A stretch of DNA of 64,000 nt from Ischnura elegans (Eukaryota > Arthropoda > Insecta > Odonata > Coenagrionidae): contig NC_060251.1 in the NCBI RefSeq assembly GCF_921293095.1, positions 87,468,566 through 87,532,565 of the forward strand, written 5' to 3'. Shown here in pieces: positions 56,041 to 64,000 of the stretch. A model generated the notes under the pieces. That model saw nothing but the letters and a program-made list of their open reading frames with translations. It ran no database searches and was not told the origin of the DNA. Made by a program: the position numbers and the translations under genes. How positions within the stretch are numbered: position 1 is the stretch's first letter; every line of letters starts with the position of its first letter.

Positions 56041-59000
56041 TTAGTCGAGAAAAGCAGCGATTTTTTTCATCACATTTCCAATCACCGCCTCACCTGCGTC
56101 CAGTATGGTGTCGTCCACATCCGAATTTCTCTGTGAATTCAGAGTCGGTTTGGAGTGTTCTACTATCAGTGTACCATTGTTCTCAGCGGAATTACCCACT
56201 CCTTTAGTCATGTCGTCGTCACCATTCTTACGAAGAATAGGATCATTACCGAACTGTCCCTTGGAGGCGGATCGACAGCCAAACCACCAGTAGCCGGCAG
56301 GACGGGGGAACGGAGGATCTGCGGGGTCCACCTGTAATAATAGACGAAGGAAAACGGTCAGAAAATAGATTTAGAGGATACCAAAGTATCAGAATCGCAT
56401 CCAGACGGTTGGCCTACTGTGTATGTGCTAGTGCTGTTTTGTTCTTTCCATCTGGTTTATTGTTAGAGCCCCGAGAGTTGAAATCACTGAAGAGGATCGC
56501 ACCAATTTTTATGAGGTGAATCCTATCATGAGCGAATAATCTAGACCAACCAGTGTTGCCGACACCATGGGGCCTGAGGGGGAAAAGGAGTGTCAGGTTT
56601 GTCAATTTTCCCCGGATTGACGAGGAATCGAGAGTCGAGTTTTCATGGTTCTCATGTTGATCATATGACTCTTCTAAAATGCTTAAAAAAACTTTAAAAC
56701 TCACTATTTACAAACTTTCCCGGGGCAAGACCCCAGTATGGGCCCCCCCAATATTGTTTATAAGTCGGCAGCCCTGAGACCAACTAAAGAAGAAATATAT
56801 AATCACGGAATGATTCGTTTCGACTTACGTTAAACTTCCCGTAAAATGTAGAATTAGTGTTAAAGCAATTAAGGGGGTTTATCACCAGGGCCGATTAGCT
56901 TTCAACCAACATGTTGTAGAGAGTCTTGGGTGGTATATGAAATGGAAGAGTTAGGTTTCCATTCATTGCCTAAGAAAAGGTTTTATGCTAATCAGTAGAG
57001 ATAAAAAACTGTAGATGTTAAAAATGAGGTACATGAAGAGTTTTTATTATGTTTGAAAAAAAGATCAAACGTTAAATAAACCTCTCAAAAGTGTCATGAT
57101 ACGAAATGCAACACAATAATTCAATCGATGCAGTAAAGTTGGTGTTTTCCGGCGATACTCTGTTATTCATCCAAAAAGTTAATCAAATTCCACCAAGTTT
57201 CATTGTATTCATAAAAAAAACGATGCAATGTCTATTACGGATCACTTCTTATCTGAAGGTTATCGAATGAATTCGTTCAAAGACATTGGAAGTTTCTATT
57301 ATGCTGATGCGAGAGATATACATAAATAATTAATTATTATAAATTATTATTTGTCGCAATTCAGTTCAAATTGTCTTTCAAGTAAAACTTTTCTGCGAAT
57401 AACGCAAACTTGCATTAGTTATGTACGTATGAAAATGTCCTGCATAATCAGATCATAAATACATTGAAACCAACATCGCTAATTTTTTATGAAACCTATT
57501 GAAATTGTACGCAACATCGGAAATATCGTAAACACTTGACGGTGGACGTTATATTGAATAGGAAATTCCTTTAGTACTATTAACTGTAATGTGTGGGATT
57601 TTATGTCAACATGTTTGATTCAATTCATTCTAGTGGGGCGTGGTTCACCATAACATGATTTGGTGGAGTTGTGTTTCAATTACCATGAACATGCTGTCGC
57701 TAAAGCGATAGTAGAGACCGTCCTTGAAGAAGTAAGTGTAGCCATTCGTGTACTGAAGAGCAGCGTCGAGGTTGTCCGGAACGCCTTCCCAGTTGCCAAT
57801 TGGCTTTGGATACGTTGACTTGACGGGAGGACGCTGCGATGGGTCGAACCTCCAGAACTTTGAGCCTGTAAATAAATCATAATAAAGTTTTACACATTCC
57901 ATATGATAGTAGGTATTTGTTGGGTGGTATTGTTACCTAGTGGATAGAGTATAAGGGTATAGACCAAGGGTTAATAAGAATCACAGTGGTGAATCGGAGG
58001 GAAATCTGTTGCAGAGAGAAACATTCTTCTGAAGATCTTAGTACCATTTCATACAGAAGGACAATGTAGGATTGAAGGGAATAAAGAGTTACTGCTACTT
58101 GATGGGAAAGATGGCATAAGAACACGGACACCGCCATTGTGTTGTTGTTCTATATATACTGAGACGCCAGTGGTGTTTTTTTAGCTGCTTTTTATTGGCT
58201 TATGACACGGTTTTGGAAATCGTTCCACCAATAACTTTACCCCGTTAAGGGGTACTGCAGTCATAATGATAGAGCAGTCACCATTCATGCCTAAAAATCG
58301 CTCCTTGTCTTCTGCGGCGCCAGAAATCCACCTTACTATCCTAAATACATATTTGCTATTATAAATTAATATTGATTTGTTAGCAGTCTATTCGTGGCCG
58401 GTCACTATGGCCGGCATGGCATGGTGGGAACTATCATTGGCAATCACTATGACCGGAGTGGCGGTCAACTTGCTAACTGAGGTTAAGGGATCGATAAATA
58501 GCTCCGCAGGGGTATGTGCAAAGAATGGGCGAGGGAAGATTTTGTAAAAAAAATATTTTAACCCTTTAACTGCGCAAATAAGCTGAAATAGAGCTCCCCA
58601 GAGGCGCAAAAAAATGATAATAATATTTTTTATTTTTGAATTATTTTATTAATTATAACTTTTTACTTAAGGAAAAAATGTTTCAAAAATATTTAGGGCA
58701 ATAAAAAAGAAAAGAGGCCTAAAAGATGTCCGCATGACATTTACTTGTCAAAGGAAGAGCTTCTAAGCATATACTGGGAGAGTAGAGGAATAGTTCAAAT
58801 CGTCAATAGACGATGGGAACAGTCTGCTAAGGTGATCGCTTATAGATGGGGGCAGGTTAAGAAAGAAAAAAAATATAGAAAGACCCAGGAATAGATGCGT
58901 GGAGGATGTAGAAGAGGATTTGAGGCATCAGCGATTCGAGAGATGGAGAAAAGTATTAGAGGACCAATAAGGATAGAAGGTAGTTGTGAAGAAGGCATGA

Positions 59001-62000
59001 GTCCTAGTTGGGCTATAGTACCGTAGGTGATGGAGATGGCCAAGGTTCTAAGGTTAAAATCTCGGAAATAGCCCTCGGACTCTTCAACCTAAGATTCCAG
59101 AAAAGGATCTGGCCCTCACACCTTGGTGGATCTCATATGCCAATTGCTCAATTAGATTCTAAAGAGCAGTTAAAAATTTTGAATTTTATTTAATAACATG
59201 GACAACACTCTCATTAACTAATATATTTACCCAAATATTTCCCCTATTCGGGCTTCCGTTGAAAATCCATCTCTTACACCTTTATGTAACTAGGTTACAA
59301 TAATAAGACAAATATATCATAATTTACGCCTTTTGGTAATGATTAATTATATAAACCAGGGTCGCTTTATTTAAAAAAATAAATGTTATAAGTAATATTT
59401 AACTAACTAAGAAACCTTGTAATGGAATACTACACACTTTAAAATGAGTTTGTTAAGTAAGCATTATTTCAATTTAAATTACAGAAATACAGAATAACTA
59501 TAGGGATGAACCCACATTTTCGCTGGAGTATTTTTTTTACACAGCAGCTCCATTCAAAATTAAGATCGCCTTACATTTGATTTCTTTCTATGCATTTCCA
59601 ATAAAAATGTGCTTTAATTGGAGCCGCATTCATGTCAATTTATTTCTATTTAAAACTTTTTAGTTCTCATCGTTGAGGCTTGTTAACTAAAGGAAAATTT
59701 TCTTACCCTTAAAGAAGTAGATCTTTCCGTTTCCTCCCCACACCATAGCGGCATCAACATTATCAGGAATGCCAGTGAATCCTTCGGAGATGTCCATTGG
59801 GTAGTTCTCATCCATGCGCTTGCCGGTGTATCTCCAGTATTTGGATCCCTGAAGCGTAGAAGAGGAATGATGAAGTAAATGTTAGTACTTCCCTGTCACT
59901 CTTCTAAGGAACTACTATGTGCTGGATTATCTATTAATTTATTTTAATGCACTATTGAATTATGTAAATTATACGTATATTTTCCAATGAAACAAACTAT
60001 AAAAGTTAAAAAGATAAATTTTTGTTGTGGAGCGATTTACCTATTTTTTTAGTTGGTGTACACTTATGGATTTTCATCCTTACAATCCACGTTACATTAT
60101 GGAAATACAGCAATAATTGGAGCGTTTATTCATTCATAATTTGAAATATTTACCTTGAAGAAGTATGTTTTTCCATTTTTGTAGGTGAAAGCAGCGTCAA
60201 TATTTCCAGGAAGACCCGGCCAGCTAGCCGAAATCGGTCTTGGGTATCCGCGATGGATTCCTTGCTCGCTGAGTTTCCAGTAGTGATCGCCTGAAAATGG
60301 ATCACAGACATTGAATTACTTTACGATCAAAGAGAGAGTTTTCAAGAGATGAAAAAAACATTTTAATTACTAAAGTGAAATGTTACCATTGTACAAAAAA
60401 AGAAATATGCATGGTTCAATCTAAAACTTATGTAACATTAACCAGCGTGCGTAAAATATCACAGATTTCCGTGAATTGAGAATTTTCTGATAGTGCAATA
60501 GAAAACTATAATACAATATGGGGTATTTAAAATTGCGCTATTTTGAGTAATCTAATAGCAAACCGTAGAATTACTGAATGGCAATAGATACTAGGAAGCG
60601 AAACCAGATGATTCCCAGGGGTAAGTTAACTCTAAAAGACCCAGATGGGAATTCAAATGCAACAGCATTTCATTGCCGAATGTACCAGATTGCTCAGATA
60701 GACGATTGCCTTAATTGGTTTCATGAAATGAATCATCTAGGGCTGTCCTCCTTCCTATATTGAAATTCCTCCCTCAGTCACGCCTATTACTCTACCTTCT
60801 ATCCGCTGACCTCAATACTATAAGACTGAGATGGCGTCTAGGCTGTTTTATAATTAGAGACACGAGTGGCAATGATATTTCAATTGTATATTCTGCACTT
60901 CTCGCCAGAGTGCATATCGCCGTTGCTGTATTACCTTTGAATGCGTAAGTGGCGCCCTCAGCTGAGTTGAACATGGTGTCGATCGTGGCGTCCGTGCACA
61001 GCTCGACGTCTTCCCCGGTCGGAGGCTCTTCCGGTTCCGGTTTCTTACCGCCACCGCCAGATCCGGGAGTTCCACCGCCCTTGGTTCCACTCGGGTCCTT
61101 CTTGCCGTATAACTCCTGTTAGAGACGGAAAATAATGAGTTGAATACATCTTGTGATATTCACGCAGGAAATGATGTTATATGCGAAGCCTTTTCGAGCA
61201 ATTTCGGCACTGAAGAAGTTAATTTCACCGTCTTGGCATTTGGAATAGCTTCAGAAAAATTTGGCCTCCACTTAAACATGGAAAAGAATTTGACCCACTC
61301 TCTTTTTTTGCAAACTAAATTGAAGTTGCATTGTAGTAAATAAGAGATTTTCGTTAGGATTATTGTTACTGTATAATTAGACTACCTATATAGTTAGATT
61401 AGACATTATATTTAACATATGCTCCCTTAGAATCAAATACTTCCAATTACTTCATAGTAGTCATATGAGTGAACGAATAATGTAAAAGTAATGATGTTTT
61501 CACATACTTATGATTTCTTTTAATTTATTAACTATGGCTTAAATTATTATTTTTTAAACTCTTCTACAAATTGAATAAAGACTGTTATGTTGGCATCGTT
61601 TAAATGATAAACTGATAGAGCTCTTATTCATTAATGCTTATGTCAAAAGAATTAACGAGAATCCTTCGTATTTTAGTTCAAAGCGAGTTTGATGAGTAAA
61701 ATATACAGTACAGCAGGTTTGGTCCAGGAATAGGTTTCCGCCCAATAATTTAACCCGATCAGCGATGACATAGAGAGGCTATAATTACGTTGAAAATTTT
61801 ATTTCACGTGCTTTTAATTTTTACCGTTTTTCTCTTGCTAGTCTAGTGCCAGGTTTGGAAATTTAAAAAAGAAAGCATCGCTGGTAGGGGATGTTTGTGC
61901 TTGAGTAACCTCTTACCTGGATGGCGATAATGTCGTCGTTGTCGAGTGTAAAGGTGGGGTTGTAGCCTCTGTAGAAGGGTGCCATGAGAGCCGACTTGAC

Positions 62001-63568
62001 GTCCGAGTGGGAAAGACCCAGGGAGTGTCCGAATTCGTGAGCTGCCACTTGGAAGAGATTTGTGCCTGCGAAAAAAAATATTGGAAATTACTTAATGCTT
62101 CGGCGATTCACTTTTTCGCATGGCCATGGCGGCTTTATTTGTTAAAAATCAGTAAACATTCAAGAACCGTTCAGAAACTTGACCTATGTAGAGAGATGAT
62201 AAGCATTAATGACGGATTTGAAGAGGAGAGCAAAATATGTAATAGGCAGTAAGGGGATATAAAAGATAAGGGAGATACGGAAGAAATTATTAGGAATGAG
62301 GCGGAGCAAAGAAAGTGGATGCTAACATTCGGAGAATGCGTAGACATATATTGAGTTGGAAAGGCTAGTTTATGGGAGCGTTGCATATTAGGTAAGTCTG
62401 TGGAAGACAGTACAGATATTGATAGCCTATCTACGGCTCTGATGAATACTTGGGTAACCTAGTGAACTCGATTGAACACATGAATTTTAGAATGAAAATT
62501 ATGTCGGCAATGATTAATCAGACATTTACCACGGCAACTACATGATTATTATGTGATCCCACATATGTGATCTCAATAATCATGAGTATTTATTGATGAC
62601 AAGCCCGTAGATAGGCTATCATTATCTGTATTTTCTTTTACAGACTTGTCGATAATGCAACCCTCTCATCAGTTAGCCTTTCCACCTCAATCTATTTCTA
62701 CGTACGTATTCTCCGAATCTTCGCACGCATTCGGGAACGCATTTCATTTTTCCACCTTATTACATACTAATAATTTCTTCGGTATCTTCCTTATCATCCA
62801 TATCCCTTTACTATGTAGAACATATATACAGGGTGGATAAAAATTGTGTCTCAAAATTTTGACCCTGGGTAGCTGTAAATCAAGATTACTAATGATGTTT
62901 ATGTCGAAAAGCACAAATTTTAAACCACAGAAACTCGAGCCATGCGCTCCGATTGGCCGAGAGTTTGCCTTGTTGCCAGATGCTCGGGACAACTCGAACT
63001 GCACTTCGAATGCTTTGCCTGCTGGAGATCGAGATGTATTCAGGACATCCGGCAATAGGGCAAACTCGCAGCCAATGGGAGCGTTTGGATCAAAGTTCCT
63101 GAAGTTTAAAAATAATGCTTGTTCGACCAAAACATCCGTAATTGGTTTCTTAAGGCATCAGCTATTCAGGGTTACAATTTTGTGGCAACATTTTTCTCCA
63201 CCCTGTATATTGCTCTCACCTTCAAATCATTGCTTTTGGCACACCATTGATATCGCACTCACCTCTGCGGCTCCTTACGGTCCATGACTCGGAGTCGTCG
63301 AAGTGCGCGTCGCCGCCGTAGACTGGGAAGTAAGCGTGGGCGAGGGTACCTCCTGGCCCGTCAAATGGGTCTCCGTCTCCGTGTTCGCCCCGCTCGAAGC
63401 GGATCTCGATGTGCACTTGTCCGCTCTTCTTGCGGATGAAGTTGAGCTTCGTGTGCTCGGACCACACTTGGAACGATTTGGCGACCTCCCTGTCCACCTC
63501 CTCCTGGCTCAAACCCCTCGGGTACTTAGAGATCTTGTAAGTAAGCTCCCTGACGCGCCAACGGCTCC
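56041..63568 (-). CDS. Mmp1: Matrix metalloproteinase, catalytic and hemopexin domains (5' partial), Mmp1-like
   Basis: Exons (minus, in order): 63263-63568, 61917-62065, 60935-61115, 60154-60290, 59707-59848, 57684-57865, 56041-56331; all GT..AG, phases continuous, 462 visible residues. The first exon starts the catalytic domain ([16 protein letters not shown]) and holds the structural zinc/calcium region ([26 protein letters not shown]). The second holds the catalytic site [11 protein letters not shown] at visible residue about 112 and the Met-turn [11 protein letters not shown] short Gly/Pro linker ([17 protein letters not shown]) follows. Then four hemopexin blades, opening at [11 protein letters not shown] and closing at YWWFGC, whose two cysteines would form the family's disulfide. 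Such enzymes cleave extracellular-matrix and cell-surface proteins. The sequence around the active site is closest to insect Mmp1. The signal peptide and cysteine-switch prodomain are beyond the right edge. The tail after WFGC is about 75 polar residues with no GPI or membrane segment, so a secreted form is inferred. Confidence 0.93.
56551..56776 (+). mobile_element. hAT-type MITE, duplication AGACCAAC
   Basis: Ends CAGTGTTGCCGACACC and AGTCGGCAGCCCTG; exact AGACCAAC at 56543-56550 and 56777-56784. Same family as 18305. Lies in the last intron of the metalloproteinase gene, antisense to it. Confidence 0.88.
56785..57683. other. Last intron of the metalloproteinase gene, nothing further
   Basis: AT-rich; no additional element or exon recognised between the MITE and the exon at 57684. 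Confidence 0.3.
57925..58000 (+). repeat. Possible SINE head
   Basis: TTACCTAGTGGATAGAG resembles an A box, with a degenerate B box (GGGTTAATAAGAATCAC) about 35 bp on. Low certainty. Confidence 0.25.
58830..59035 (+). mobile_element. Degraded LINE 3' tail
   Basis: Broken frame gives [19 protein letters not shown] and then a W..L..EDQ segment, the usual C-terminal pattern of RTE-like or jockey-like elements. Lies in a metalloproteinase intron. Confidence 0.5.
62315..62715. mobile_element. Inverted-repeat element (about 110-bp arms)
   Basis: About 62,325-62,445 and 62,595-62,710 are inverted copies with moderate divergence (AAGGCTAGTTTATGGGAG against its complement; GATAGCCTATCTACGG is well kept). 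Lies in the first visible metalloproteinase intron. Confidence 0.55.
62824..63210. mobile_element. Fully self-complementary MITE (ATATACAGGGTGGA ends)
   Basis: Ends ATATACAGGGTGGA and its exact complement TCCACCCTGTATAT. The inner sequence is also largely complementary up to a short centre near 63,000, so the whole 387 bp could fold on itself. It ends about 50 bp from the splice donor at 63263. Confidence 0.75.
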
Positions 63569-64000
63569 CTGATAGATGAATAAACAAGTGACATCGAAAT
63601 CAGTTACAGAGCGTGGACGCTGGATTAATATTACAATGACAAATTCGTATTCAAAAGTGGTGCTTCAGGTATGGCAAACAATGCAATATAAATCAGGAAT
63701 CATTAATCGAATTCATAAAATGGTAGAGCTGTAAAACATTGTATGATAGCAAAGCAAAAATGACACTTGTTGAAATAATAGGAAGGACCTCCAAGAATGG
63801 TACCATTGATTCCCACATAGGAGAATGAAGTACTAGTATTCGGAGGAATGGCACATGGAACCATGCCTCCGAGTATGTCGCTACTGCATGCTAATGCTTA
63901 ATTTTAATTACTTATAAATAATAATCTAATATATAAATAAATAAATAATAAGTTCTAAATAATAATCTTATTTTTATTTTGCTCTTATACGTGTGCAAAG

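Noticed and set aside
62844-63287. 147-codon plus-strand and 128-codon minus-strand frames
   Set aside because: Both are products of a palindromic MITE; the mirror-image peptides show the frames are structural by-products.
63303-63572. Plus-strand 89-codon frame opposite the first visible metalloproteinase exon
   Set aside because: Antisense shadow of a strongly supported catalytic-domain exon.

Overview
This is nuclear DNA from an animal, most likely an arthropod and probably an insect. Genes are split by long introns with GT..AG borders. The spaces between and inside genes are AT-rich and packed with interspersed repeats: tRNA-derived SINEs, 5'-truncated non-LTR retrotransposons, a pogo/Tigger-type element and many short hAT-type elements. 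No bacterial operon, rRNA gene or CRISPR array is present. The species cannot be named from the sequence alone.

Three protein-coding genes can be rebuilt exon by exon. (1) On the minus strand, from about 12,974 down past the left edge, lies an unrecognised gene. It has an acidic N-terminal exon, a zinc-ribbon exon (CPSC..CPRC) and a last visible exon ending in a CNLCGGHH motif. Splice phases agree across the exons, but one candidate exon carries an in-frame TAG. (2) On the plus strand, 29,503-40,568, six coding exons encode a complete 248-residue secreted protein of the mite group 7 allergen-like family (BPI/JHBP-type lipid-binding fold). A possible untranslated first exon sits near 24.5 kb and a polyadenylation signal at 40,676. 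(3) On the minus strand, 56,041-63,568, seven exons encode the catalytic and hemopexin domains of a matrix metalloproteinase, closest to insect Mmp1. Its signal peptide and prodomain lie beyond the right edge.

Layout: 0-13 kb, zinc-finger gene with foldback elements, a TA-flanked element, a pogo-type MITE and an hsp-like promoter fragment in its introns. 13-29 kb, intergenic, with MITEs, LINE tails and SINEs. 29-41 kb, group 7 allergen-like gene with nested MITEs and a LINE in its introns. 41-56 kb, intergenic and repeat-rich, with one candidate promoter/first exon at 45.8 kb and a CpG-rich patch at 51.8-52.5 kb. 56-64 kb, metalloproteinase gene with foldback elements in its introns.

The strongest non-gene signal is a set of more than a dozen short (about 175-465 bp) elements. 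They begin CAGNGG or CAAGGG, end in the inverted complement, carry G/C homopolymer tracts just inside their ends, and are flanked by direct repeats of 8 bp. They fall into several sequence families but share one layout, which points to hAT-type mobilisation by one or a few transposases not present here. The three genes have no evident functional link to one another.
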